46,866 bases of DNA. It comes from an uncultured Oscillospiraceae bacterium. GTDB taxonomy: Bacteria; Bacillota; Clostridia; Oscillospirales; Oscillospiraceae. Under the pieces are notes generated by a model. It was given only the letters and a program-made list of their open reading frames with translations, had not been told where the DNA came from and made no database searches. Location: NCBI GenBank assembly GCA_910588635.1, contig CAJUPW010000015.1, positions 17,705 through 64,570 on the forward strand, written 5' to 3'. Both the position numbers and the translations under genes were made by a program. The first letter of the stretch is position 1, and every line of letters begins with the position of its first letter. Below, one piece after another: positions 1 to 8,171 of the stretch.

Positions 1-112
1 CCGCCAGACCCAGCAAAGCCGCGGCCAGCAGCATGAGGGTCAGACCGGCGGGGTCCCCTCCCACGAGCAAGGCGGTGGGTCCGTCCGCCCCGCCGATGAT
101 ACCCAGGTCCAT
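1..112 (-). CDS. Partial small membrane protein with a GGADGPT motif
   Basis: Only the first 37 codons are inside the window. The start ATG (110-112) lies 3 bases beyond the purC stop, so it is probably co-transcribed with purC. The protein begins MDLGIIGGADGPTALL and continues into an Ala/Leu-rich hydrophobic segment. IIGGADGPT is a hallmark motif of the beta subunit of sodium-translocating decarboxylases (OadB/GcdB), where it sits deep inside a protein of about 370 residues. Here it is at the extreme N-terminus, so this could be a small standalone protein carrying the motif or an unusual start of a longer homolog. The ribosome site is weak. Function is not assigned. Confidence 0.5.
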   Translation of the reverse strand, partial: MDLGIIGGADGPTALLVGGDPAGLTLMLLAAALLGLA

Positions 113-115
113 TAC

Positions 116-826
116 TTACTTGCCCATCAGGCGGCGGGCCATCTCCTGATAGGCCCCCTCCACGTTGCCCAGGTCCCGGCGGAAGCGGTCCTTGTCCAGC
201 TTTTCTTGGGTCTCCGCGTCCCACAGGCGGCAGGTGTCGGGGCTGATCTCATCGGCCAGCACAATGGTCCCGTCCCCCAACCGGCCAAACTCCACCTTGA
301 AGTCCACCAGGATGATGCCGCAGGCCCTCCAGATCTCCCCCAGCACCCGGTTGACGGCCAGGGCGTATTTTCGAATGAGCGCCAGCTCCTCCCGGCTGGC
401 CAGCCCCAGGGCAACAGCGTGGTCGTCGTTGAGCAAGGGGTCGCCCAGCCCGTCATTTTTGTAGGACAGCTCGAAGGTGGGCTGCTCAAAGACCACCCCC
501 TCCTCCACACCGTACCGCTTGGAGAAGGAGCCGGCGGCGATGTTGCGTACGATGACCTCCAGAGGGACGATGGAAACCCGCTTTACCAGGGTCTCCCGGT
601 CGTTCAGCTCCTCCACCAGGTGGGTGGGGACCCCCTCCTTCTCCAGCCTGGCCATGAGCAGATTGCTCATTTGGTTGTTGATAGCCCCCTTACCCCGGAT
701 GGTCCCCTTTTTCAGTCCGTTGAAGGCGGTGGCATCGTCCTTGTAGGAGACGATGAGCCGCTCGGGGTCCCGCGTCGCGTATACCTTTTTTGCCTTGCCC
801 TCGTAGAGCAGTTCCTGCTTTTCCAT
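116..826 (-). CDS. purC: Phosphoribosylaminoimidazole-succinocarboxamide synthase
   Basis: This is SAICAR synthetase (236 residues, normal for the bacterial enzyme). It condenses CAIR with aspartate using ATP in de novo purine synthesis in the cytoplasm. Recognisable blocks are the N-terminal LLYEGKAKKVY, the central EVIVRNIAAGS and the C-terminal DEISPDTCRLWD, which belong to the nucleotide and substrate sites of the PurC family. The ATG is preceded by GGAGG about 6 bases upstream. It lies 49 bases after the asnB stop with no obvious terminator between, so it may be read as the distal gene of the glnA-asnB-purC direction. Confidence 0.97.
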   Translation of the reverse strand: MEKQELLYEGKAKKVYATRDPERLIVSYKDDATAFNGLKKGTIRGKGAINNQMSNLLMARLEKEGVPTHLVEELNDRETLVKRVSIVPLEVIVRNIAAGSFSKRYGVEEGVVFEQPTFELSYKNDGLGDPLLNDDHAVALGLASREELALIRKYALAVNRVLGEIWRACGIILVDFKVEFGRLGDGTIVLADEISPDTCRLWDAETQEKLDKDRFRRDLGNVEGAYQEMARRLMGK

Positions 827-875
827 GACATTCCTCCATCTGTATTGTTAAGTTTTCCGCTCCGGGACGTGGGAA

Positions 876-2456
876 TTACACCCCGCTGTCCCCATAGTTG
901 GCCAGCACCCGGGCAGAGGGGTCGTTCACGTCGCACCCCTCCCAGGACCTGTTGGGCATCCAGAAGTCCGCGACCATATGGCTCTGGCCGGGGTAATATT
1001 TCTCAAAAATCTCCCGGTAGAGCAGCGACTCCTTGGTGAAGGGCCGGGCGTGGGTGTACCTGCGCCGCCGCGCCTCAAACTCCCCGTCGGTGTACCGCCC
1101 CTCGGCGTACTCCTTCAGATCGTCCGCCAGGGAGTGGCCCACCGCGTCGGAGAAGGCGGCCTTCTCCCGCCACAGGATGCTCTCGGGCAGCCAGTCCCCC
1201 TCAAAGGCGCGGCGCAGCAGGTACTTGCCCTTGCCGTAGGCGTTCAGCTTCTTTTCCGGGTCGATGGACATGACGTACTGCACAAAGTCCAGGTCGCCGA
1301 AGGGCACCCGGGCCTCCAGGGAGTTGACCGAGACGCAGCGGTCCGCCCGGAGCACGTCGTACATGTGCAGCTCCCGCACCCGCTTTTCCGCCTCCTCCTG
1401 GAAGGCCTGAGCCGAGGGGGCGAAATCGGTGTACTTGTAGCCGAAGAGCTCGTCGGATATCTCGCCGGTGAGCAGCACCCGGACATCGGTCCGCTCGTGG
1501 ATGGCCCTGCAGATCAGATACATACCCATGCTGGCCCGGATGGTGGTGATGTCGTAGGTGCCCAGCAGCTCCACCACAGTCTCCAGAGCGGACAGCACGT
1601 CCTGCTTGGTGATGATGACCTCGGTGTGGTCGCTGCCGATGTAGTCCGCCGCCTCCCTGGCGTACTTCAGGTCGATGGCGTCGATGTCCATGCCGACGGC
1701 GAAGGTACGGATGGGTGTCTGGCTCCGCCGGGCGGCGATGGCGCACACCAGGGAGGAGTCCAGTCCGCCGGACAGCAGAAAGCCCACCTTGGCGTCGGAC
1801 ACCAGCCGCTTCTCCACCCCGGCCACCAGCTTCTCCCGGATATTGGCGCAGACCGTGTCCAGATCGTCCCGGCACGCCCGGTCCACCCCGGCGATATCCC
1901 GGTAGCATACAAACTCCCCGCCCCTGTAGTAGTGCCCCGGGGGGAAAGGCATGATTCTATCTGTCAGCCCCAGCAGGTTTTTGGGCTCGCTGGCAAAAAT
2001 GATGGTCCCGGCGCTGTCATAGCCGTAGTACAGGGGCCGGATGCCGATGGGGTCCCGGGCGGCGATGAACTCCCCTGTCCCGGCGTCGTAGAGGATGCAG
2101 GCGAACTCCGCGTCCAGCATGGCGAACATGTCCGCGCCGTACTCCCGGTACAGGGGGAGCAGAATTTCGCAGTCAGAGCCGCTGCGGAAGGTATAGCCCT
2201 TGCCTATCAGCTCCTCCTTCAGCTTCTCAAAGCCGTATATCTCGCCGTTGCACACGGCAAGGCTGCCCTCCAGCTCAAAGGGCTGCATCCCCTCGGGGGT
2301 CAGGCCCATGATGGCCAGGCGGTGGAAGCCCAGCAGGCCCTCCCCCGCCTGGACCATCCGGCTGTCGTCCGGCCCCCGGCTGCGGGTGCGGTCAAAGCCC
2401 CGCCGGATGGCCTCTGGATCGGCCACGGGGCCGCAGTATCCGACAATAGAACACAT
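876..2456 (-). CDS. asnB: Asparagine synthase (glutamine-hydrolysing)
   Basis: This 526-residue class II glutamine amidotransferase makes asparagine from aspartate, ATP and glutamine-derived ammonia. The protein starts MCSIVGYCG, so Cys2 becomes the N-terminal nucleophile after Met removal. The glutaminase domain has RSRGPDD and CNGEIYG, then ARDPIGIRPLYYG. The synthetase domain begins near residue 190 and has the ATP pyrophosphatase P-loop LSGGLDSS near residues 228-235. AGGAG precedes the ATG with good spacing. It follows the glnA gene by 100 bases containing a G+C-rich hairpin, and precedes purC. The placement ties glutamine supply to asparagine synthesis. Confidence 0.95.
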   Translation of the reverse strand: MCSIVGYCGPVADPEAIRRGFDRTRSRGPDDSRMVQAGEGLLGFHRLAIMGLTPEGMQPFELEGSLAVCNGEIYGFEKLKEELIGKGYTFRSGSDCEILLPLYREYGADMFAMLDAEFACILYDAGTGEFIAARDPIGIRPLYYGYDSAGTIIFASEPKNLLGLTDRIMPFPPGHYYRGGEFVCYRDIAGVDRACRDDLDTVCANIREKLVAGVEKRLVSDAKVGFLLSGGLDSSLVCAIAARRSQTPIRTFAVGMDIDAIDLKYAREAADYIGSDHTEVIITKQDVLSALETVVELLGTYDITTIRASMGMYLICRAIHERTDVRVLLTGEISDELFGYKYTDFAPSAQAFQEEAEKRVRELHMYDVLRADRCVSVNSLEARVPFGDLDFVQYVMSIDPEKKLNAYGKGKYLLRRAFEGDWLPESILWREKAAFSDAVGHSLADDLKEYAEGRYTDGEFEARRRRYTHARPFTKESLLYREIFEKYYPGQSHMVADFWMPNRSWEGCDVNDPSARVLANYGDSGV

Positions 2457-2483
2457 AATGATCTCCTCTATCCTTTATGCAGG

Positions 2484-2507
2484 GGGCGGCCTCTGAGCCG
2501 CCCCGTT
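2484..2507. terminator. G+C-rich hairpin between glnA and asnB
   Basis: GGGGCGGC and GCCGCCCC arms flank a short CTCTGA-type loop in the 100-base gap between the two leftward genes. No T-run follows on the leftward strand, so it may be an mRNA-processing or stability hairpin rather than a strict terminator. Confidence 0.45.
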
Positions 2508-2531
2508 TCAATTGATATGGCAAGGTGGGGT

Positions 2532-2554
2532 GCGGCGCGGAGACCGCCCCCTAC
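2532..2554. repeat. Intergenic repeat, copy A
   Basis: A 23-base block, GCGGCGCGGAGACC followed by GCCCCCTAC, recurs at 6769-6791 with one mismatch. Both copies lie just outside coding sequence, which suggests a short dispersed repeat of this genome. Confidence 0.6.
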
Positions 2555-2556
2555 GG

Positions 2557-4650
2557 TTATCTCACACCGAACAGCAGATCGCCGTAGGTGGGGAAGGGCC
2601 AGTATTTCCTCGGGGTAAGGGTCTCGGCCTGGTCGCAGGGCAGGCGCAGCTCGCCCATCTTGGGCAGCACCTTGTCCCGGATGGCGGCGGCCTCGGCGCC
2701 GATGTCCCCGATGGCGGACAGGGCCAGCACCGTCTCCTCCAGCTCGGCGGTCCTGACGGCAATCTGATCCACAAGGGCGGACAGCCTCTTCACCAGCCCG
2801 GCCTCGTACTCGCAGGAGCAGCCGGGGACCAGCTCCTTCTTGGCGGCGGCGGCCCTGGCGGTGTCCAGGACGCAGGCCTCCACCGCGGGAACGATCTCCG
2901 TGCGGGCCATGTCCACCATGGTGTTGGCCTCGATGATGATGGTCTTGCAGTAGTTCTCCAGAGTGACCTCATAGCGGGATTCCAGCTCCGCCCTGGTAAA
3001 CACCCTGTGGGAGGTGAGCAGCTCCACGTTCTTCCCGTCCAGCAGGCGGGCCACGCAGTCGGGGGTGGTGCGGCAGTTGGACAGCCCCCGCTTCTCCGCC
3101 TCCCTGATCCAGGCCTCCTCGTAGCCGTTTCCGTTGAAGATAATCCGCTTGTGGTCCTGGATGGTCTTGCGGATCATGGCCTGGAGGGCGGACTCAAAGT
3201 CCTCCGCCCCCTCCAGCCGGTCGGCGTAGACCCGCAGGCTCTCGGCCACGGCGGTGTTGAGCATAATGTTGGCGCAGGCGATGGAGTCGGAGGAGCCCAC
3301 CATGCGGAATTCAAACTTGTTGCCCGTGAAGGCAAAGGGGGAGGTGCGGTTGCGGTCGGTGGTATCCCGGCGGAACTTGGGCAGCACGTCCACCCCCAGA
3401 CGCACCTTGCCGGTGTCGATGCTGGTATAGGGGGCGTCGTGCTCGATACAGCCCAGAATGGCGGCCAGCTCATCCCCCAGGAATATGGACACCACGGCGG
3501 GCGGGGCCTCGTTGGCCCCCAGGCGGTGGTCGTTGCCGGCGGTGGCCACCGAGATGCGCAGCAGGTCCTGGTAGTCGTCCACCGCCTTGATGACGGCGCA
3601 CAGGAACAGCAGGAACTGGGCGTTCTCATAGGGGGTCTCGCCAGGGGACAGCAGGTTCACTCCGGTATCGGTGGCAATGGACCAGTTGTTGTGCTTGCCC
3701 GAGCCGTTCACCCCCACAAAGGGCTTCTCGTGGAGCAGGCAGACCAAGCCGTGGCGGGCGGCCACCTTCTGCATGACCTCCATGGTGAGCTGGTTATGGT
3801 CGGTGGAGACGTTAGTGGTGGTGTAGATGGGGGCCAGCTCGTGCTGGGCGGGAGCCACCTCGTTGTGCTGGGTCTTGGCCAGAATGCCCAGCTTCCACAG
3901 CTCGTCGTTTAAATCGGTCATGTAGGCGGCCACCCGGGGCTTGATGGTGCCGAAGTAGTGGTCATCCATCTCCTGGCCCTTGGGGGGCTTGGCCCCAAAG
4001 AGGGTCCGGCCGGTGAAGCGCAGGTCCCGGCGCTTTGCCCACATGTCCGCGTCCACCAGAAAATACTCCTGCTCCGGACCCACGGCGGTGTTCACCCGCT
4101 TGACCTCGGTGCTGCCGAACAGCCTGAGAATGCGCAGGGCCTGGCGGTTCAGGGCCTCCATGGAGCGCAGAAGAGGGGTCTTTTTGTCCAGGGCCTCCCC
4201 GTTGTAGCCGCAGAATGCGGTGGGGATGCACAGGGTCTTATCCTTGATAAAGGCGTAGGAGGTGGGGTCCCAGGCGGTGTATCCCCGGGCCTCGAAGGTG
4301 GCCCGCAGCCCTCCGGAGGGGAAGGAGGAGGCGTCCGGCTCCCCCTGAATCAGCTCCTTGCCGGAGAACTCCATGATGACCCCTCCATCGGGAGAGGGGG
4401 TGATGAAGCTGTCGTGCTTCTCGGCGGTGACGCCGGTGAGGGGCTGAAACCAGTGGGTAAAATGGGTGGCCCCATGGGCTACGGCCCAGTCCTTCATGGC
4501 CGCCGCCACGGCGTTGGCCACCCCGATATTCAGCTTGGCCCCCTCGTCGATGGTCTTTCTCAGGGACTGGTATACCTCAGCGGACAGATTGGCCTTCATC
4601 ACCCTGTCGTCAAACACCAAGCTTCCAAAATACTCCGGTACTGCTGCCAT
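2557..4650 (-). CDS. glnA: Glutamine synthetase type III
   Basis: This large 697-residue protein is the GSIII (GlnN) class, which makes glutamine from glutamate, ammonia and ATP. GSIII subunits are about 700 residues, much longer than GSI. Family motifs are visible: GPEQEYFLVD (metal-binding glutamate region), NEVAPAQHELAPIY, VNGSGKHNNWS and RNRTSPFAFTGNKFEFR. The ATG at 4650 is the first start after a leader with a perfect promoter and an attenuator-like structure, so expression is likely controlled by nitrogen through transcription antitermination. It is divergent from a GSI gene and an ANTAR regulator, and upstream of asnB. Calling it glnN would be equally valid. Confidence 0.95.
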   Translation of the reverse strand: MAAVPEYFGSLVFDDRVMKANLSAEVYQSLRKTIDEGAKLNIGVANAVAAAMKDWAVAHGATHFTHWFQPLTGVTAEKHDSFITPSPDGGVIMEFSGKELIQGEPDASSFPSGGLRATFEARGYTAWDPTSYAFIKDKTLCIPTAFCGYNGEALDKKTPLLRSMEALNRQALRILRLFGSTEVKRVNTAVGPEQEYFLVDADMWAKRRDLRFTGRTLFGAKPPKGQEMDDHYFGTIKPRVAAYMTDLNDELWKLGILAKTQHNEVAPAQHELAPIYTTTNVSTDHNQLTMEVMQKVAARHGLVCLLHEKPFVGVNGSGKHNNWSIATDTGVNLLSPGETPYENAQFLLFLCAVIKAVDDYQDLLRISVATAGNDHRLGANEAPPAVVSIFLGDELAAILGCIEHDAPYTSIDTGKVRLGVDVLPKFRRDTTDRNRTSPFAFTGNKFEFRMVGSSDSIACANIMLNTAVAESLRVYADRLEGAEDFESALQAMIRKTIQDHKRIIFNGNGYEEAWIREAEKRGLSNCRTTPDCVARLLDGKNVELLTSHRVFTRAELESRYEVTLENYCKTIIIEANTMVDMARTEIVPAVEACVLDTARAAAAKKELVPGCSCEYEAGLVKRLSALVDQIAVRTAELEETVLALSAIGDIGAEAAAIRDKVLPKMGELRLPCDQAETLTPRKYWPFPTYGDLLFGVR

Positions 4651-4681
4651 TTTTGTTCACCCTTTCCGCGATAAAACGCAT

Positions 4682-4736
4682 AAAAAGAGGCAAAGACACC
4701 TTTCCGGTCTTTGACCAAAAAGACATCTTTGCCTTT
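4682..4736 (-). promoter_or_regulatory. glnA leader: ANTAR-like hairpin and terminator
   Basis: The leftward leader RNA can form a 6-bp hairpin, AAAGGC-AAAGAU-GUCUUU (4736-4719). Its hexaloop has A at position 1 and G at position 4, the signature of ANTAR-protein RNA targets. Next come UUGGUC/GACCGG around an AAA loop, then a terminator stem CAAAGAC (4713-4707) with GUCUUUG (4697-4691) followed by CCUCUUUUU. The middle hairpin uses bases of the terminator's 5' arm, so the two exclude each other. The 5' AGGCAAAGA can also pair with UCUUUGCCU near the end. The structures are read by eye. A link to the ANTAR protein at 6171-6755 is inference. Confidence 0.6.
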
Positions 4737-4744
4737 ATGGGCGA

Positions 4745-4773
4745 ATTATACGCCCGGACGGACCCGCTGTCAA
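4745..4773 (-). promoter_or_regulatory. Consensus sigma-A promoter of glnA (type III)
   Basis: On the leftward strand, TTGACA (4773-4768) is followed by exactly 17 bases and TATAAT (4750-4745), matching the consensus at every position. Transcription should start near 4737, just before the attenuator-like leader. Such a strong promoter fits control by termination in the leader rather than by initiation. Confidence 0.85.
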
Positions 4774-4830
4774 CTGTTTTTTTAGATTTTTAAGATTCTG
4801 GTCACAGTGGTGGAAAATTGCCCCGGTCTG

Positions 4831-4839
4831 TGGTATAAT
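4831..4839 (+). promoter_or_regulatory. Extended -10 promoter of the type I glutamine synthetase
   Basis: TGGTATAAT is an extended -10 element with no good -35 box. It lies 37 bases upstream of the ATG and is divergent from the glnA (type III) promoter. Confidence 0.6.
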
Positions 4840-4875
4840 ACCTGGGAATTTCTATAAAGGAAAGTGGGCGCCGCC

Positions 4876-6090
4876 ATGAAGTATTCCAAAGAAGAGGTCC
4901 TGCAATATGTCCGGGAGGAGGAGATCGCCTTTATCCACCTGGCGTTCTGCGACGTGTTCGGCCGGCAGAAGAACATCTCCATCGTCCCCTCGGAGCTGCC
5001 CCGGGCCTTCGAGTACGGCATCGCCTTCGACGCCTCGGCCATCGCCGGCTTCGGGGACGAGGCCCGGTCCGACCTGCTCCTCCGCCCCGACCCGGAGACG
5101 CTGATGCTCCTGCCCTGGCGGCCGGAACACGGCCAGGTGGTGCGCATGTTCTGCTCGGTGGTCTACCCCGACGGCGCCCCCTTTGAGTGCGACACCCGGG
5201 CTTTGCTGCGCTCTGCCGTGGCCCAGGCGGAGGAGATGGGCTACTCCTTCCTCTTCGGCGCGGAGCAGGAGTTCTACCTGTTCCAACGGGACGAAAACGG
5301 CGAGCCCACCAAAATTCCCTATGACAGGGCCGGGTATATGGACATCGCCCCCGACGACAAGGGTGAGAACATCCGCCGCGAGATCTGCCTGACCCTGGCC
5401 CGGATGGGCATTTCCCCCGAGTGCTCCCACCACGAGGAGGGTCCGGGGCAGAATGAGATCGACTTCCGCTACTCCGCCCCCCTCGCCGCGGCTGATAACG
5501 TGATGACCTTCCAGGCCATCGTCAAATTTATCGCCCAGCGCAACGGCCTGCACGCCGACTTTGCCCCCAAGCCCCTGGCCGACGCCCCGGGCAGCGGCTT
5601 TCATATCAACATGTCCGTCCGGGCGGCGGACGGCCGGGACTGTCTGTACGAGATGGTGGCCGGGGTACTGGACCAGATCGCCGGCATGACGGTATTCCTC
5701 AATCCGGTGGAGGAGTCCTACGCCCGCTTCGGCGGCCACAAGGCCCCCCGGTACATCTCCTGGTCCCGGGAGAACCGCTCCCAGCTGGTGCGCATCCCCG
5801 CCGCCGTGGGGGAGTACCGCCGGGCGGAGCTGCGCTCCCCCGATCCCGCCGCCAACCCCTACCTGGCCTTCGCCCTGATGATTCGGGCAGGCCTGCGGGG
5901 CATGGAGGAGGGACTGGCGCTGCCCCCCGCCGCCGACTTGAACTTCTATCAGGCCTCCCCCGAAATCCTGGCCCGCTTCCCGCTTCTGCCCCGGAGCCGG
6001 AGCGAGGCCGTCGCAGCGGCCCGGACCAGTGACTTTATCGCACAGGCCGTCCCGGAGATGGTGGCGGCGGAATATTTCAAGCAATCATAG
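4876..6090 (+). CDS. glnA: Glutamine synthetase type I
   Basis: This cytoplasmic enzyme of 404 residues is shorter than the usual 440-470 of GSI. GSI motifs are present: GAEQEFYLF (metal glutamate), HHEEGPGQNEIDFRY, a GSGFHINMS block with the HxN signature, NRSQLVRIPA and RRAELRSPDPAANPYL. I see no adenylylation-site region, as expected for the Firmicute GSI-alpha type. A GTG at 4864 would add four residues, but AAAGGA is spaced correctly for the ATG at 4876. The gene is divergent from glnA (type III) and 80 bases upstream of an ANTAR regulator, an arrangement known from clostridia. Confidence 0.92.
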   Translation: MKYSKEEVLQYVREEEIAFIHLAFCDVFGRQKNISIVPSELPRAFEYGIAFDASAIAGFGDEARSDLLLRPDPETLMLLPWRPEHGQVVRMFCSVVYPDGAPFECDTRALLRSAVAQAEEMGYSFLFGAEQEFYLFQRDENGEPTKIPYDRAGYMDIAPDDKGENIRREICLTLARMGISPECSHHEEGPGQNEIDFRYSAPLAAADNVMTFQAIVKFIAQRNGLHADFAPKPLADAPGSGFHINMSVRAADGRDCLYEMVAGVLDQIAGMTVFLNPVEESYARFGGHKAPRYISWSRENRSQLVRIPAAVGEYRRAELRSPDPAANPYLAFALMIRAGLRGMEEGLALPPAADLNFYQASPEILARFPLLPRSRSEAVAAARTSDFIAQAVPEMVAAEYFKQS

Positions 6091-6101
6091 AAAGCGGGCA
6101 C

Positions 6102-6129
6102 AGCTTCCCCGTCCTTCGGGTGGGGAAGC
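6102..6129 (+). promoter_or_regulatory. UUCG-capped hairpin between glutamine synthetase and ANTAR genes
   Basis: GCTTCCCC pairs with GGGGAAGC around an inner CC(TTCG)GG hairpin with a stable cUUCGg tetraloop. A loose T-rich stretch follows about 10 bases later. It could be a partial terminator, an mRNA 3' stabiliser or a regulated leader of the ANTAR gene. Confidence 0.5.
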
Positions 6130-6170
6130 GAAGAAAAGTTTTTCAGTTTTCGGAGAGAGGAGGGGCGCGC

Positions 6171-6755
6171 ATGGGCTTACAGGAGCGGGTATACAGTGTG
6201 CTGATCGTATCGGCCTCGGAGAAGTTCCAGTGTTCCCTCCTCCCCCTCCTGCCCGAGGCCTCCTACTCTCCCGTGCTTACCGCGGCCAGCGTGGCCGAGG
6301 CGGAGCGGGACCGGAACCAGCGGGACTTCGATTTCGTCTTTATCAACTCCCCCCTCTCCGACGACGCCGGTATTCGCTTCGCCATCGACTGCTGCCGGAC
6401 CGGCGGGACGGTGGCGGTGCTCTTTGTGGCGGCGGCGCTGTACGATTCGATCCGGAGCCGGGTGGAGAAGCACGGGGTGTTTGTTCTGCCCAGGCCCGTA
6501 CCCCGAGACGCCATTCTCCGGGGACTGAGCTGGATGACCGCCGCCCGGGAGCGGCTGCGCGGCTACGAGAAGAGGACGCGGCCCATCGAGGAGAAGATGG
6601 AGGAGATTCGCCTGGTAAACCGGGCCAAGTGGCTGCTCATCAGCGAGCTGAAGATGTCCGAGCCGGACGCCCACCACTATATCACCCACCAGGCCATGGA
6701 CCGATGCGCCCCCAAGCGCGCGGTGGCCGAGGAGATTATTAAGCTGTATTCCTGA
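6171..6755 (+). CDS. ANTAR-domain response regulator (antiterminator)
   Basis: This 194-residue protein has an N-terminal receiver-like domain (about 1-120) without the classical acidic pocket and phospho-aspartate in the usual setting, so it is a pseudo-receiver. It ends in an ANTAR domain (about 130-190: LVNRAKWLLISEL, then HHYITHQAMDRC and AVAEEIIKLY). ANTAR domains bind paired hairpins in leader RNAs and prevent termination. The start chosen has GGAGAGAGGAGGGG upstream. Related genes next to glnA in clostridia (nitR/glnR type) act in nitrogen control. The leader at 4682-4736 is the best local target candidate. Confidence 0.88.
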   Translation: MGLQERVYSVLIVSASEKFQCSLLPLLPEASYSPVLTAASVAEAERDRNQRDFDFVFINSPLSDDAGIRFAIDCCRTGGTVAVLFVAAALYDSIRSRVEKHGVFVLPRPVPRDAILRGLSWMTAARERLRGYEKRTRPIEEKMEEIRLVNRAKWLLISELKMSEPDAHHYITHQAMDRCAPKRAVAEEIIKLYS

Positions 6756-6768
6756 CAAGCTGATCGAG

Positions 6769-6791
6769 GCGGCGCAGAGACCGCCCCCTAC
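6769..6791. repeat. Intergenic repeat, copy B
   Basis: Copy of the 23-base block at 2532-2554 with a single G-to-A change. It lies in the 52-base gap between the ANTAR gene and the next gene. Confidence 0.6.
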
Positions 6792-6807
6792 AGAGAGGTG
6801 TGACCCT

Positions 6808-8094
6808 ATGAACTGGCTGGATCTTGCGCTCTATTTACAGATATACTCCTTCCTGGGCTGGTGCACCGAGGTGCTGTACTACGCCGTCATCCGGCGGAAG
6901 TTCTGCAACCGGGGCTTTCTCACCACCCCCTTCCTGCTGTCCTACGGGGCGGCCTTTGATCTGATGATCCTCACTCTGCCCGCCCTGGCCGGGCGGTATG
7001 TGGTGCAGTTCCTGTTCACCACGGCCATCGTCTCTGTGACCGAGAGCGTCGCCGACCACATGAACCGGCAGCTTGGCCCCAAGGTGAACTGGGGCGGCGA
7101 GCGCCCCCGGCTGCTGGGGGGCAGCCTGCGGGGCCTGATCTCCTCGGCGGCGGTGGCGGCCGTCTTTTACATGGTTTATCTGGTGGTCCACCCCCTCCTG
7201 CTGGGGGTGACCACCCTGATCCCCCCGCTGGCGGAGAAGATCATCGTGTGGGTCCTCTTCGCCCTGATGGCGGCGGACTTTATCGGGGTGCTGTACACCC
7301 TGCGCACCGGTGGCGCCCCGGCCTATGAGCGGCGGGAGGCCCACAGCAGCGAGGGCCGGATCGCCGGGAAGCTCACCGCCAGCCTGTGGCGGCGGCTCCA
7401 ACGGGCCTACCCCGGCATCCGGGAGATGACCCCAGAGGAGCAGGGGAGCTATACCTTTGCCAAGGGGGTCTGCCTGGACAAGCTGGTATGGGTGTTCCTC
7501 ACCTCCGCCCTGTTGGGGGATGTCATCGAGACCTTCTGGTGCGGCCTGGTCAACGGCCAGTGGATGAGCCGGTCCAGCGTGCTCTACGGTCCCTTCAGCT
7601 TCGTGTGGGGACTGGGGGCGGTGGTGCTCACCATCTCCTTGCAGCGGCTGGCTCAGCGTGACTCTTTCTTCGTCTTTGCCGCCGGCTTCTTCATCGGCGG
7701 AACCTATGAGTACATGTGCAGCGTGTTCACCGAGCTGGTCTTTGGCACCGTGTTCTGGGACTACAGCCATATGCCCCTGAATATCGGCGGGCGGACCAAT
7801 GTGCTGTTCTGCTTCTTCTGGGGGGTGCTGGCCGTGTTCTGGATCAAGGGCATCTACCCCCGGATGTCCCGGCTCATCGAGGGCTTTCCCGCCCTGGCCG
7901 GGAAGGTGATGACCTGGGTGGTGGTGTTCATCATGGTGTGCAACGGCCTGCTCACCTGCGCCGCTATGCTGCGCTACAACACCCGGGCGGCCCGGCCCCA
8001 GCCGGCCAACGCCTTTGAGGAGTTCATCGACCGGCAGTACGGCGACACTTTTATGGAGCACCGCTGGCCCAACATGATCGTAACAGGGCAATAG
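6808..8094 (+). CDS. Integral membrane protein, CmpB-like (putative ABC transporter permease)
   Basis: This polytopic membrane protein has 428 residues and resembles the ABC_trans_CmpB family of Firmicutes. Two related units are visible. Residues 10-50 have YSFLGWCTEVLYY and NRGFLTTPFLLSYG. Residues 225-275 have LLGDVIETFWCG and MSRSSVLYGPFSFVWG. This implies an internal duplication of the F-LG---E / R-----P---YG pattern. About nine or ten hydrophobic segments are visible. No ATPase partner is adjacent, so transport function is unproven. The start is the first ATG after GAGAGGTGTG. Confidence 0.75.
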   Translation: MNWLDLALYLQIYSFLGWCTEVLYYAVIRRKFCNRGFLTTPFLLSYGAAFDLMILTLPALAGRYVVQFLFTTAIVSVTESVADHMNRQLGPKVNWGGERPRLLGGSLRGLISSAAVAAVFYMVYLVVHPLLLGVTTLIPPLAEKIIVWVLFALMAADFIGVLYTLRTGGAPAYERREAHSSEGRIAGKLTASLWRRLQRAYPGIREMTPEEQGSYTFAKGVCLDKLVWVFLTSALLGDVIETFWCGLVNGQWMSRSSVLYGPFSFVWGLGAVVLTISLQRLAQRDSFFVFAAGFFIGGTYEYMCSVFTELVFGTVFWDYSHMPLNIGGRTNVLFCFFWGVLAVFWIKGIYPRMSRLIEGFPALAGKVMTWVVVFIMVCNGLLTCAAMLRYNTRAARPQPANAFEEFIDRQYGDTFMEHRWPNMIVTGQ

Positions 8095-8171
8095 CAGACC
8101 GTCCCCCATAAAACGGAAGTCAACGCGCCCCCGGAAGCAATTCCGGCCAGATTCGGATTTTGGAGGTATTT

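Noticed and set aside
206..2618. Long rightward open frames opposite purC and asnB
   Set aside because: They mirror the reverse strand of G+C-rich genes, have no ribosome sites and no recognisable domains.
2512..3912. Rightward open frame of 466 codons opposite the type III glutamine synthetase
   Set aside because: Gly/Val/His-rich translation typical of antisense of a G+C-rich gene, with no family resemblance.
4852..6084. Leftward open frame across the type I glutamine synthetase
   Set aside because: Shadow frame; all conserved glutamine synthetase motifs read on the other strand.
6835..8109. Leftward 424-codon frame opposite the CmpB-like gene
   Set aside because: Composition is Gly/His/Gln-rich without domains; the rightward frame has clear membrane helices and a ribosome site.
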